64,000 nt of DNA from Aphidius gifuensis (Eukaryota; Arthropoda; Insecta; Hymenoptera; Braconidae). Where the stretch lies: assembly GCF_014905175.1 (NCBI RefSeq), contig NC_057792.1, positions 15,878,963 through 15,942,962 on the forward strand, in the 5' to 3' direction. The position numbers were made by a program, and so were the translations under genes. Shown here piece after piece: positions 13,461 to 28,352 of the stretch (positions within the stretch are counted from its first letter, which is position 1; the number at the start of each line of letters is the position of its first letter). Below the pieces are notes generated by a model, which saw only the letters and a program-made list of their open reading frames with translations, was not told the DNA's origin and ran no database searches.

Positions 13461-16400
13461 CTTTCACATGACTATCTATACAATCAGTTGACAATTATTT
13501 CTTGTGAAAAACCTGCGAATCCTAGCGGTGAAAATGGTAATTACATTTTCTACAAAAAAACACAGGTGAAATTTTTTTCCTCGGAAAAGTTTAATGTATT
13601 TTTTCGATACGACTCGTAAGCAACTTCACACGATCATTCTTCAAGCTTTATTTTTTTACGTAACATGTATTAATATTTAAAAAAAAAAAAAATGCATATC
13701 TAAATTGGATAAACTTGTACCTTGTAGAGTATCTTTCAACAAACGACATTATATTGGAATTTAAAATTCATGTTCAAACAGCTAAACACAAGCTATATTA
13801 AAATAATAATCTCAAGCCCTACAAATATTTATAAATAAATAAAAAAAATATTCAAAATCATTACTCTGTGTCACCATCATCATCATTAACAAGAAAAATT
13901 TTTCAATAAAAAATTACCAGTAGTTGAAAAATATAAAAATCAGGAATCTCGTCATTACGACATTAACAGGTATAAGGTGTTTCTGTTTTTTTTTTTTATT
14001 TTTTTTTTGTCATTAAAAAAACCAGACAAAAATGCTGAGAGATGAGATGAAGCTCACATGAGATAAACCATCTTGTAAAATACACACACAAGCGGTCAAC
14101 GAACCATATTAAAATATTTTAAAAAATTTTTTTAATTCACAGATAATAATACACAAATATAAAAACCACAACATACACAAGACAATTCACCTTTTGTTAA
14201 ACAATACAAAAAGTTAAAAATAAAAAATAAATGCGTATAAAGTGTTGGTTGGATAACACACATTAAAAGCTTTTTTAAAAATTGAATATACAATTGTTTT
14301 CATTTTAATTATTCAATTTAATTTTTTTCATAATTCAAATGTTCTTTTTAACATGAAAAAAAAATTGCATAATTAAGAGTCTGTTAATGTCCATCCAGTA
14401 TTTATTTATTGACATGATTGTATTTATATTTTTACGATCATTTAACAAATGAAATAAATCAACAACAATTGACCATGTTATGTTTTTTTTATTTTTTTTA
14501 TTTCTATTATTTTTAAAAATCATAATAGCAATATTTATTGTTAATCTTACTTTATTGACTTGATGAAAATTTATGTTTAAACAAATATTATTTATTTTTA
14601 TTATTAATGAGTATAATATAACGTTGTTTTTAATTTTTATGTTTATTTTATGTTTCAGGTTAGTGTCAAGGATTTTTTACTATCAACAATAGATATATAT
14701 TTTTTTTTTAAACTGGTGATGTGTTTTTTGCACTTGTTGATAAACATTGCATCAAATTCAAGGTGATTTGAGGTAAAAAAAGAAATGAATTATTAAGTAA
14801 GAATAATAGTTGTTTAAAAAAAATATAAAATAAAATTACTTAGCCTAGTTTTAAAGCTGAAAATATTTATCTGCATGTGATTTTATTTTTTATTTTTAAT
14901 GCGCTTTTTTTATGTATATCTAGTTTCTTGTATGATAAATTTTGCAATACACTGTGAATATTTAAAACAATGAGAAGATTAATAATTGTATTGGTCAATA
15001 ATCATGTGAGTTTAGATTTATGAAAACAAATGATATTGTTTCTTTTATATTTATTCTTGCAACATAGATAAACCAAATCACAAATAAAATTAAATTGTCT
15101 TTTTTATCACAACTTAAACCTAGACATAATTTAATTATTTATTTATTATTATCATTGCTATTTTATCCGAGAAATGAATATTCAAAATTGCGTAATATCT
15201 TGCGTGTAACTTGATGATTTTTTTTTTTTTTCTCTTTAAATTTGTTTTATTATTTTCTTAGGCCACAACCTCTGTATTTTGTTCTCATCTTGTCATCTTG
15301 TGTCGTCTCTCAACAATGATGAGGCGTAAAAAAAAAGAAAAAAAAAAAAAAAATTCTTTCAAGACACAAAAGACACCGTGAATTATTTATCCTAAGAATA
15401 GAACAAAGTATACATACACTCACTAAGATTACGTCTTCAATTTTGTGTAAGAGCAAAAAATAAAAATTATCATGTTCAAAAAAAAATACCGGAAATGAGG
15501 AAAAAAAAAATTATTAAATATATATTTTTTTGCACTATTAGCAGTATAACAATAATATATATTTTCATGATAAAAATAATAAATAATTTAATTTATATAA
15601 AAAAAATATCTTGTGTAGTTTGATATATTTATATTCAACAAGTGCGACTAGTGTTATTTGACGTGATGATTTGTCAACAAAACTTCCGGTTTAAAAAACA
15701 ATTTAAACATTAATTTAACTAAGTAAAAAAAATAACAAAGCATGTCGATGATAGTATAATAAATATACCTAGATATATTAAATAGAAAAAAAATTAAAAA
15801 TTAAAATATATTTCATACAAGAGTTGTTGTTGATAGTTACTTTCGTATGTTACCTTGTGTTTATTCAACTTGGCGTGTCAGTAAAACATGAATACGCCCA
15901 AGTGATTGTAATAAATTCAGGCTACTTACTTTTTCTATTATTATTTTTTTCTCATTCAATTTTTTTTTACCTTCAATTTACACACTGATGATAAATATAT
16001 ATAGCTATTGTTCATATTATTTAAAATTATTTTTAATATAAAATAAAATAAGAAAGGAATATTGAATATATTTAATATATAGAAATATATATTTTTAAAT
16101 AAAAATGTATAATATTAATCAGAGCCGCACCTGTTGGAGGTGATTGTATCATAAAATGCGTGTGTGTGTGTACAAAATCTTTGAGGCTTGAGGCAAACAT
16201 TTGACACTTCATTAATGTGTGTGTGTGTGATCGAGATAAATTACTACTGATATTGAAATTATTTGCTACATTACTATATGATACTTTTTATTATTTATAT
16301 AATAATTTTCTTGACCAGTTGTCCTTGAGTTTATAAATAATTTATCTCTAAAATTAAATTATTTTTTTATTTAAATTATATATATATGTTTTTAATTAAT

Positions 16401-16465
16401 TATTAATTTTAAATATAGTTGTTTTTATTTTTAATTATATTGAAATTGATAATACTTTTAAAAAG

Positions 16466-16765
16466 TTAGCACAAACTAATATAGTGTTTTACATAATGTT
16501 TTGCCACCTCAATATTAAGTTAACACAACTTCTTTAATAATCAACTTATTCTTATGAACTCTCGATCAAAATTATGTGCTTTTTATGTGTTTTTATTATA
16601 GGTTTAAATTAATTTTTTATTCCAATTATTTTTTATTTAAATAATTTTTTTTTGTAACAATGTTGTGCTAGCTTGATATTAAGTTAACACAACTTCTTTA
16701 ATAATCAACTTATCCTATTGAACTCTTGATCAAAAATATGTACTTTTTATGTGCTTTTATTCTAC
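16466..16765. repeat. Diverged tandem duplication, period about 165 bp
   Basis: The block ATATTAAGTTAACACAACTT and its continuation are nearly identical at 16,511-16,550 and 16,676-16,715. Flanking similarity covers the preceding 'gc/gtta' region and the following GAACTCT.GATCAAAA..ATGT.CTTTTTATGTG segment. The middle contains the palindrome GTTAAC. No coding potential was seen. Confidence 0.55.
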
Positions 16766-19700
16766 GTAGTGAAATAAAAAAATTAATTCAAATGTAGAAT
16801 AAAAATATATATATAATTTTACTCGGATGTTTCTTGTATACAATTAAATAATTGTAGAAATGAAAAATTAAATTAATCATTTTCAGCAAAACTTTTCGAT
16901 ATTTCTTATCGAAGAAAATTTGATAATTTTAAAAAACAAATAAAAACACTAATATTAAATCATAGTGTTATAATTAAAATATAAAATGAAACAGAAAAAA
17001 AAATACATAATGCTTTCTATTGATAAATACGCAGCTTTCACATTTAATTTTTAAATTAAAATTTTTTTTTTTCTTATCTCTTTTATTCAGTCACATCCTG
17101 TGATGAATATTCTAAAATATTTTTAATTCCTATGTGAGTACCGTTCAAAAATAAAAGAAAAAAAAAAAAAAATTATAATCTTTTAATTTTCTCTTTTAAA
17201 AATGATCTCTTAATTCAAGACAGCAGCTACAGTTAATTAAATTCATTGCAACATCTACCAAGTCTGTATAAATAAATAATATTCAATTTGAAAGTTGAGT
17301 TTGTACAAAGAATATCGATTAGCAAACGTAGGCGACAATAAAAAAAAAAACCATATATTTAATATAAATAACAATAAATTAATTCAACAACAATTTGCAA
17401 GATAAAATTATGAAAATTAAATTAAAAAAAAAAAGCTCAACAAGTATCACAGTGAGAGACAAGTGAATTATATTTATAAATTATTAAATCACCCGTCAAT
17501 TGAATAAAAAAAAATTTATCAATTGTCATAAACAATTGCTGATTAAACAATAATAAATAATCATTGACATAATTCATCAATTAATATATCAATAAATTAT
17601 TTTTACAATTACATTGACACACATAACTTAATTTTTTTTTCTTTTTATTTTTATAAAATAAACATATATATTTCTTAAAGAATTTAATACAATTCACCTA
17701 TTTGTGGTTAATGTTTTTATTACAATCACCTGTCTATTTTGTTCTCGTGGTTTATTTTAATAATAAATACATATTTTAATAAAATTCACGGTCTAGTTGT
17801 GCTTTGTATCAAAATGATAGACAGGAAATAATATTGATGAAAATAAAATGTTTTTATATCCCTTATTGTACTATTATAAGAACGAAAAAAAAAAAGAAAG
17901 GTACATGACCCCTTTGGCATTAAAAAGACAAATGATTTTATCGAATGAATAAAATATACATACTCAAGAAGAAAATTATAATACATATAAAATTGAGTCT
18001 ATTTTCAACGCAGGCAATAATATATATCTTTAGTTTAATGTATATTGTTTATTGTTATTATTAGTGTTTAATATAACACAGTGTTTTTTTTTTTTTTTTT
18101 TTACATAATATTAAGTATGAATGAAAGGAAATTCACGATAGGCAAAATGCCAGGTCATTTTATGAATAATTTGTTAGACAAGAAAAAGGCTTGTTTATTA
18201 ATATATTTATATATTTTTTTTTTTCGTATTTGTCTAGTCATTATTGTTATATATTCAAAACAATATATTAACATGCATGTCAATGAGTGTATTTAAAAAT
18301 TAAATTACCAAGAAAATTATTTTATTAAAATTAATTCTATTATCAATTGATTCATTTTTATGATAATTTTTTTTTTCATACGACAATCAGTAGTGTGTTA
18401 ATTAATAAAATTGATGACGTTATAAAATTGAATTAAAAAAAAAAATATAAATAGTGTAAAAAAATTATTGAAACTTTTTTTATCAACATCTGATTCATTT
18501 TCTTGTTTTTTTTAAAAAAAAAATAACACAAAAGCTGTTGTAAATAATTGAATATTTTTTTTTTTGTAATATTTTTATTCTTTTGTTTATTATTGTCAAG
18601 GTAATGTACACAATTTTGAATAATATTCTTGGTAATGATTTCATTATCTAGTCAATGACGTGAAACCTATAGCAATGTCAAAAAAAAATTGTGCCACATG
18701 TTGACTGTAGTGCAATTCAAGGTCTCTTTGTCTCAAGATCTTGGCAAAATAATAAACAAAAAAGTAAATGGTTTTTAAATTTATATAAACAATTTCGTCG
18801 GTATAATCATTGATGTTAAATCAAACGTCACGTGTTATTATCGTTAAAATAATAAACAATGCTAAAACATTAGGGTTTATAACATCAGGAAAAATATATA
18901 TTGACTGGTTAATGTACAGTGAATTTTTTTTTACATTTTATTTCAAGCATCGTTTTATTATTTATTCCTTGAGGGGTTATTCTGCCAACTCGGGAATAAA
19001 TAATTGATCATGACAGTATATATATATGTATTTTATGTCGATGAATTTAATACGTGTTGACCACCACGAAGCATCACACACACAAAAATATATTTTAAAT
19101 ATTATCTTGTTAAACATTTTTCATGTTAAAATACATCACTGAATAATACACTTTTAAAATATAATTTTAAAAAAACGTTACGCCATGTGGTAAATGCACA
19201 CGCGTCAAAAATTCCATAAATATATTTTTTTATTTTTTTGATCTCCATTGAAATTGAGCTTGAGACGGTATAGCCATCATCAAGATGTTCACTGAAAAAT
19301 ATATTTTTATCTCCAACAAAAAATACTAAAACATTTTTATCATTTTAAAATATTTTATTTAATTCATCCTCGATGGAAGATAATTTTTTTTTAATTATAT
19401 TTTTTTAATTTACATAAAATTGTTAATTAATTTTAAATTAAAATACCACATGACTGTGGAGAAAAAAAAACATCATTAAAGACATCAAATATACCAAAAT
19501 AAATATACATTTTTATAATTAATTATAAATTATTTTCAATGGTTGATTTTTAAATAGAAAATTTATAATATTAGCTATCAACATTAAGAGCTTTCTTTAT
19601 TATTAAAAAAAAGTTTAGAAAATTCAGGGGCAATATGTTCACATGGAACAATCATTAAAACATTAGCATGATTAAACCACAATTACAAAGTGATGATGTA

Positions 19701-22700
19701 GTTATTTTGAATATTTTTTACTCTCTATTTTAATTGAAAAAAAATAGATAATAAATGCAGCGAAATCTGTGATGATGCAGTATCGATTAATGGGTATATA
19801 TGAAGTCAGGATTATTATATGAGCACTCATTTTGTATGGCTTGATGGGAATGGATCCATATGAATATATGAACATCTTGCATGAGTAAAAAATACTTGGA
19901 TGCATTTGCAAATATTAAATGATAATTTTTATTTAAAAAAAAAAAAAATGTAAACTGATTTATATATTGGCAATCGACGCATATTTTTCTTTATCAATAT
20001 TGCATTAACGGAATATATATAAGTTGGATTATTAAATAAAGATTAAATATATTTATGTAAATATAGCAACCCTTTTTTATGATATTTATATATTTATTTT
20101 TTTTAAATTCAGTGTATGAAATCTGGGTTAATCGGCTTTTGTATTACTGTACATTTATTAAAGATTGACAGTATAATACTCTGTCTTGTTTTTATATGAA
20201 TTTTTTATTTTTTTTATTTTGTGGGAATTTATATGTGTGCATGCTAATAATGCTGCACATCAAAGATCAAAGTTCTCGAATTGAAAAATAAATGAGATAA
20301 AAAAAAAAAATTAATTTTTGATTGTTAAATAATATTGGGGTTAATTAGGAAGATGTTAATATACATACTGATTATTTTTATTTTCTTTAATTAAACATAA
20401 AAAATTGAAAATTAATTGCAGAAAATATTTAAAATAAATAAAAAATTTATTTATCATGTGTTTTTAAATATTTTTAACATGAAAAATTTTTATTTAAATT
20501 ATAATTTTAGTTAATATATGTATAATATAATAATTTAAAAATTAAAATAAAAATCTTGATAAGCCCTTTAAAAGTTGGTTATAATAAATTGGAAAGTTAA
20601 ATAGCAAAACTAGATATACATATTTTATAAAATCTCTCTCATCGTAACTGATCCTATAAGAAATCGTTATTTTATATACATATATATTAATATACAATGT
20701 ATAAATGAAAATCATTAAATTGATCTCATTAATTATGACCATATATAAATTGTGACGACCTTGCAAATGATCAAATCTGATAATGATGAGTAATGGATGG
20801 AAAATTAAATATATGTGATTCACGCGAGTTATAAAACATTTCTCTTTTTCATTTTGCAATTGCATATATAAATTAAAAATAAATAAACAACAACAACTTG
20901 AATTAAAATAAATAATTATATTCGTCTAGACTGATATAATATAACCTTTCTAATTTATTATATTCAATTTAATGTCACCAAAACTAGCAAAAAATTAAAT
21001 ACAAATTATTAACATAACATGATAATTAAATTAAAAATTATTTAATATAATTATTTATATATAAAAAAAAGATAAGAAATAAGAAATAAACAATATCATA
21101 AATTATGAAAATTTGTGTCGCATATTTTTGTGTTAATTTTCAATACTACCACAAGAAATTATAATGTAACATTGTATTAAATTTATATATATATTTATCA
21201 TCTTAATAATTATTAATAATGATGAAAAAAAATTAAAAAATATATACATCTTTAACTAGTAATTTTCAATATACGCAATTCATGACATCCATATATGTTT
21301 TTATTAAAAACACTAAACATGATCAATGTTTATTTTTATATTATAATCTTGTTTAATATTTTATTATTTTTTTTAAATAGTGTATCATGTTGCTAGAATA
21401 TATAGAAGTAAATTATGCTTACTTGAAGCCAATATCAATGTGTATTTATATTTTATAATCACACGTAAAATCATGTATATACCATTTGAATATTGCAAAC
21501 AAAGATTTATCTATGAATTTATATTAATATTTTATTTTTAAGTTAAGCACCTTTTTTAGACAATTTAATCAAGGCTATTAGTTAACACGTCGTGAATGAT
21601 ATTAAATTATTTTATAAATATAAATTAATAGCTGTTTTTTTTTTTACATGAATTTAATAATTAAGGTTTTTTAAATTGTCCAGGTGGCTTTGAAGCTGAG
21701 TCATTTGATTATTGATTTTTTTAATAATTTTTATCGTAACTTTGTGACTAAGTATGAATCACTGATATTACTAATCAGTTGAAATATTTATTTATTTAAT
21801 TTATTGAAGTTTAAATATGACAAATTAAATATATATTGTTTTTTTTTTATTTATGAGGCAATTAAATAGTCAATGTGTCAATCTTCATGATCAAGATTAC
21901 GTCGAAATTGTGGTTTACAAGATGTCTTTGAATAATCTTGATCTCTCTATATAAAAATATATATTTATTTTAAAAATGTATAGATGAAGGAAATAAATAA
22001 AATTATTTAAGACTTTAACTGATAAATTGCAAATAATAAAAATGATAAATATATGAAATAAAAAATATTCAAGTTGATGATAAAGATTGACAATGAAAAG
22101 TTATAAATCAACAAATTGTGAAACAAACTTACGGACATTGATGTCATATTTATTTTTTTATTTTTATTATTATATTAGAGTGTATGTAATATCATTTACG
22201 ATCACATTTGTTATATCGTCTAACGATCCAACGAAAAATTTACCTTTAGCTCATGTATCCTGTGGTTTACGATCTTGCAAATTATCGTCGTTTTCCCGTT
22301 GCATTTAAAATCATAATTATTATTATTATAAAGATATCAATAAAAAATATAAATAAATAAACAATATGACAAATTAAATATTATCATAAATACAATAATC
22401 TATAATAAAATATTTTTTTTATAAATAAATATAATAGACATGTAAATAATTTTTTAAATATAAAGCATAGATCTTTTTTTTTTTGTTTCATCTAAAAAAC
22501 AAAAATCTTATAATTATTTATCACAATGATAATTATTAATTTTAAATATTGACATTGAAATTACTTTTAAAGGATAATTTTACTCACTACAACATGAGAA
22601 TATTAAAATTAAATAAATAAAATAATAATTTAAATAAAAAAAAACCGCGAGAGAGTATAGTGCATAGTAAAAGGGAAAATAAAAAATATAGTCATGAAGT

Positions 22701-25462
22701 TGTTGGTTGTTGGTGAGGCTTATATATAAAAGAGAGATGAAACGACATGGACGACGATCACGAGGATGAGTATATATATATATTTAATTTTTTTTTTTTT
22801 TTATTATTTTTTCCAACTGAGGGAAGAGGGCATCGCCCCGACCGTGACCTAGCCACCGCATCTTCTCGTACAACTTTTTATTTTTTTTATTTTTTTCTCG
22901 TTCCTCTTTTATGTATATGTACACTCTCTCTCTGTCCCTCTAAGATGCAAAACGAAATACACCTCTTGGTCCTCAATGCACATATACATCCTTTTTTAAT
23001 CCTTTTATATCTGTTGTCATTTTTTTTTCTTTTTTCTTTTCATTTTTGTCTCGCTATTTTCATTTTTTCTTATTCGCTCTTTTTAAAAATTATTTTTTTC
23101 TTTTATTATTTTTATATTTACATTTTTATTATTCTCACTTACACTGTATTATGCATACGCAATCTACATACATAGGTAGACATATAAAAAATATATATGC
23201 TCACTTAAAAAAAAATTTTAAAAATGCAACTATATTCGCCTGGAAAAATATATAAATGTTTTAATTTTTTCGAAATTATTTTACTACGAGCTTTTGTGCA
23301 ATATAATTTATACACTTTATGCTACTGATTTGTATTTAAAAATTTTAAGGCATGTCTTTATTTATCATAAGCATAAAATTCTTTTTTTTTTTTTTTTTAT
23401 AAAAAATATATTTTTTTAAATTACAATTATTTAGTAAATTAAAAGTTGAAATATTTTATATACATTATCTATTTAGAGGAAAAAAAAAAAATTATAAAAT
23501 ATTTCAAAATAATTTTTATTTTTTAATTTGTATATATTTTAATAATATTAATTATTATTTTTTTTTTTTTTCATTCACGGTAATTTGATTATTTTCATTA
23601 TAAATTTGCGGTTAAACAAATCCCGTAATGCCATCGGTACTCATTGCGGTGTTGTGGTAGATAAATAATACAATTCAAAAATAAATATAAATTAAACATA
23701 CAAATTTTAATAATAAAATATATAAGAAATAAAAAAATCAAGAAAATATCTGATTTTTTACGGGCGCACAAGATGAAGAAAAGATAAGATCGAAATTTTT
23801 TTTATTTTTTTTTACATAATAATATTTTTTTTTTTTTATTTGCGAGATCATCGTGCTGAAATTTTTTGGGCATTAAACATAATAATTTATAGTATATATT
23901 TCAAGAGTATAAAGTACTCAATAATAAAGAACTCAAAAAAAAATAATAATATTATTATTGCACGTTTCAATAATCAGGCATATTGGATATTTCAACTCGT
24001 TGCATTATCATCAAAAAATAAAATAAAATTTTTTAAAAAATATTACGTTGTGCTGAAATGATTAACCGAGAATTTTATATTCCCCCGGCAATAACACAGC
24101 AATAATAAAAATAAATAAAAAAAATTCATTGGCTAAAATTCCGGCAGTCCATTTATGAATCTTTTTTTTTAAATTTTTTTATTGCCAATATAATTTTGAT
24201 GTCCAAATAATACAAAAAAATAAAATTAAAAAAAAATTAATATTACACGTATTTGATGAAAACTCAAAATTAAATATAAAAAAAAATAATAATATATAAA
24301 AATTGATAATATATATTATTTATAAAAAATAAAAAAGTTTATTTTTTTTTTTTAGCAAGTTGACTTTGATGTGACTCGAATGACTGTGTGTAAAATATGA
24401 CAGAAAAACAAATATACGCAAACACGCGATAAATCGTTCTAAACCGTTAAAGCGACTACTTTTATCATGTCTCAAGTCTGAGGCCATCGATTTACTGTTA
24501 TCAAGGCTTCTTCTTAGATCAACAATTTTCTTGGTAATAAACTGACAGTTTATTTATTTTTATCTTTAAAACTGGAATAAATAAATTAAATAAAAATTTT
24601 TTTAATTGTAACAATTAGCTGAATCGAAATGATGTATACAAAATATATTGATTACACTCTATCGTAGAAATTAAATTAAATAATCACAAGGACAAATTAA
24701 ATTTAAAATAAATTTTCAAAACCTGTTGAATATATATTTACATAACAATAAAATTCTAGATAATAAATCAATTTGACAAACTAACTTAATTAAAAAAAAT
24801 TATTATCATATTAATTCATAAAAATGTCAAATAAAAATTTATATTTTTTTATCCTCACCTATATAATTATTATTAACAAAAATATTTCAATAAAATATGA
24901 TAATATTTTTCCAGAAAAAATGTAAATGTAATTTCATCAATTTACTTGTATTACAAAAAATTTTTTTTTATAAACTAAAATACCTTGACCCTATCGACAG
25001 ACAAACACACACAGATCATCGTAATTTTTTTCTTTTATTTTCCAATAATCATGTATCACGAATAAAGAAATTTATTCACGTGTAAAATTTAAAACAAAAA
25101 AAAAATAAATAATAAAAATAATAATGAATTTTTTATTTTTTTTTTTATTATTTAATTTAATTTTTTTTATCTTGAAGAAATAACAAGACAGCCTCGAGAA
25201 CAGAGATTTAGTGGGAATCGATTACGTCCTGAACAGGAATTATATACGTAGAAGGATGGGCCGGTTGTGAAGGGCTGTAATCAACCAAACTCACATGTGT
25301 TGAATAACAACAAGACATTGGTGTTTAATAGGCTTATTTGTGTGCGTCAGTTTAATACGATGCGTTAATAAAAAAATGAAAAAAAAAAATTACAAATAAA
25401 ATTCAAAATACATGGATGATAAATATTTGTTATAAAATTTTTTTTTATTTTATTTTAATAAG

Positions 25463-25529
25463 GGTGCCAATTGGCTTGTCTATATCAGCTATGATTTACA
25501 CCAAGTCGTTAGTTTGTCTCATTCGACAG
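25463..25529 (+). other. Candidate small exon
   Basis: A 67-bp less AT-rich block sits between a T-rich stretch ending TTTTAATAAG (acceptor-like) and a strong GACAG|GTATGT donor. Two of its forward frames are open throughout. It could be an alternative 5' exon of the smash-like gene 2.8 kb downstream. The support is only splice-site appearance and composition. Confidence 0.22.
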
Positions 25530-28352
25530 GTATGTTAACAACCAATCAAATCAAAAATAAAAAATATATCTTTATATCTTTTTGCGAATCAAACACACAC
25601 CTCTTAATCTTCATATCCATATGATATTTTTTTTATCATTTATTTTTATTCACAGGTATTATATTTCGCTTGTTAAATCAACAAAATATGTCGCTCTAAT
25701 AGATCCTGATCATTTTTTAAAAATTATTTACAGTTGATGCGATCTGACCGTGACAACCAGATCAAGTAGAATTATGACATTATGGTCAGACAGTAAAAAA
25801 AAAAAGGAAAATAATCTCAAAAAAATAGCCAAGTTATTGAAAATATATTTTATGGATTTTTTTAATAAATAAATGTAAAATTTTTTAGAAATAAATATTG
25901 ATTATATTTTTAAGTCACTGATGATTGGAGCTAATAATTTTTTTTTTTATCACTGGCCTATTTATTAACATAAATTCATTTTTTTTATTCGTTATTTTCT
26001 ATTTTTATTATTTTTTTAATGGCTTGACATTGATAGTCAACAATTGTGAATATGAAAAATAGATGTATCTGTTTTATCGATAATCAAATCGACCAAGCAA
26101 ATCGAAATATATTGACCAATTGAGATACTGAAAATTATTTCAATCATGATGAATATATACTCGTTTTTTTCTTGTCTTTTTTATATAGTGTATATATATT
26201 TTTTCGTCATGGATGCAGTAATACGCATAACCTGTATTATAAAATAATACATAAATAAAATCTCTCAACTGCTTGTTATATTGTATTATATTATATTTGA
26301 ATTGTGTATTTATTGGCAAGAGCAAAAGAGGCGTTAAATTGTCTTGGAAGAGACCTAGAAATCGCGAGACCAGAAAATAATAATTTTACTATTTTCACGC
26401 TTCAATTAATATTATTTTTATATTATTCAAATCATTGACACACTGAGCTTTAAATTTTACCATAATATAATTTAAGATACCTACTTTAAATATTGTCAGT
26501 TTTTCATTGCTTATATAACAATTATTTACAACAATAAAAATAATTTTTTTTTGATATTTAGAATAACCACTATTGAAAAAAATTTCATTTACAAAATAAT
26601 AAAATAAATAACGGAAGCAAAAAGTTCTGACAGAACAATTCACGCCAGCATCAATGTAATATTATCACGAAATAAAAAAATTAATCACAGTAATTAACTC
26701 ACCTGTAAATTAATGTTAAATATTTTTTTTTTCAAAAACTTATTCATAAAGTCATTAAAAAAATTCTTTTATTTTTTGTATTTTAAATATTTTTTTAAAA
26801 ATAAATCTACAACCACAATAATAATATTATTTTTAATTTTCATTAGTCACGAATTTATCCAACGATTTCATCAGACAATGAGCAGACATACAAAAAAAAA
26901 AAATTATAAAAAAATGAATATGAAATAATTGATAGTTTTAAATAAATTTCTTTTTAAATTATAATTTTTTTTTTTGAGCATAAAATTATAAAAAATTGAA
27001 TAGTAAATTAATAAAAATTGCTACTGGATTATATTTTTTTATTTTGATTATTTTATTTCATCATGAGTTGAATTAATTTTGACAGTTATCCATTGATTTC
27101 TATAAATTAAAATGTAAAAGCTATTTTTAATATTATTTTTTATTCGTCTCAAGTTTTAAAATATTATTTACACAATTTTCATGTTGTTTTAATTGAAAAT
27201 AAATAAAATAAAAAAGTACCAGTATGTAAATATGAAAAAAATTAAAAAAATATCATTATTATTTTCAAGGTTCTTTAATTAATATATAAGGACGTTAAAA
27301 AATTTATGCCTTTGCGTGATAAAGTACAGAAAAACCTCTGTATTTATATTTTTATTTAAAAAAATAATAATAATTTTTCTTTATTATTCACCTTCAATTG
27401 TCTTTAAGTACTATCTTAAAAATAATTTTTTTTTTAATTTTAAAAACTTAATCAAATAACATATTATTCACTCTCAAACATTTTCAAGATAAAAGATAAT
27501 TTTATTTTTTCTTTTTGATAAGGATTACTTGCACGATGAAAATTCTTTGGTACATAGTGAGAATCTTTCTCATTGCAGCTCTTGACGATAACAAGTGTTG
27601 GCGAGAAAATTTATATTTTTTAAAAAATAAATACAAGAGGAAAGAAACACGTAGATCTTGTGTATTTTTTAAAAAAAGTATTGAGTAAAATAACTTTGTA
27701 AATTCGTTGCAATATACCCCGATATATACAAAAATAATAATTACTATCTTTTTCGATTAGAAAAAATATAAAATATTACTTTTAGAAATAATAATTTTTG
27801 TAATTTTAATAATTAATAAATGTCATTCAATTTGTAATATATGTTTTTATAAAATAATTTGAAAGTTGTGTAGTTGTTGATTTAAATTAATACGAAAACA
27901 ACAACATTAATTTTAAATAATTGTATATTTATTTATACACTAAAGATATTTCATCATCGTCAATCATTGATTTAAATTATTGTAAAATTGATATTTTTTA
28001 TATTTTAATATAAACTAGACATTAACACGTGTTATGATTTTAAAAAAATATATCAGAAATGTGATGACATGTTGCAATAAATGAAAAATTTCTACGCCTT
28101 TATATTTTCTATACTATCTAATACAGTTACAATTTTTAATATATATATTTATTAATTTTCTTTATAGTTTAAATATTATTTAATTAAATTTTTTTTAATA
28201 AATTAAACAAGTTTAGCTTTATTATTAAAACTTCCTGTTAATATTTTACAGAGGCTGAAAGTGTAGGATGGACACGTCAATCCAAAGAATCTTGATACAT
28301 TGAAGAGAAGGAGGAGAATAATTATTTGCAAAAGAGGAGGAGGTTTGTAAAA

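Larger units (their letters stand above)
8961..28252. other. AT-rich gene-poor DNA upstream of the smash-like gene
   Basis: No recognisable coding exon on either strand across about 19 kb. Less AT-rich islands occur at 9,100-9,190, 11,570-11,830, 12,730-12,990, 13,226-13,460, 22,640-22,990 and 25,200-25,540. Because the first coding exon of the downstream LIM gene begins inside an exon with an acceptor at 28,252, at least one 5' non-coding exon must lie upstream, so much of this stretch is probably a first intron. Repeats at 10.3-10.7 and 16.5-16.8 kb are listed separately. Confidence 0.55.

Noticed and set aside
22747..23175. 142-codon plus-strand ORF starting MDDDHEDEYI
   Set aside because: After a short less AT-rich start it is Phe/Leu/Ile-rich translation of T-rich DNA, with no conserved pattern and no splice context.
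1..28252. tRNA, rRNA and known insect microRNAs
   Set aside because: Looked by eye for B-box-like GGTTCGAATCC, conserved rRNA segments and common insect microRNA seeds; none seen. The nearest B-box-like string (near 13,310) lacks a cloverleaf.
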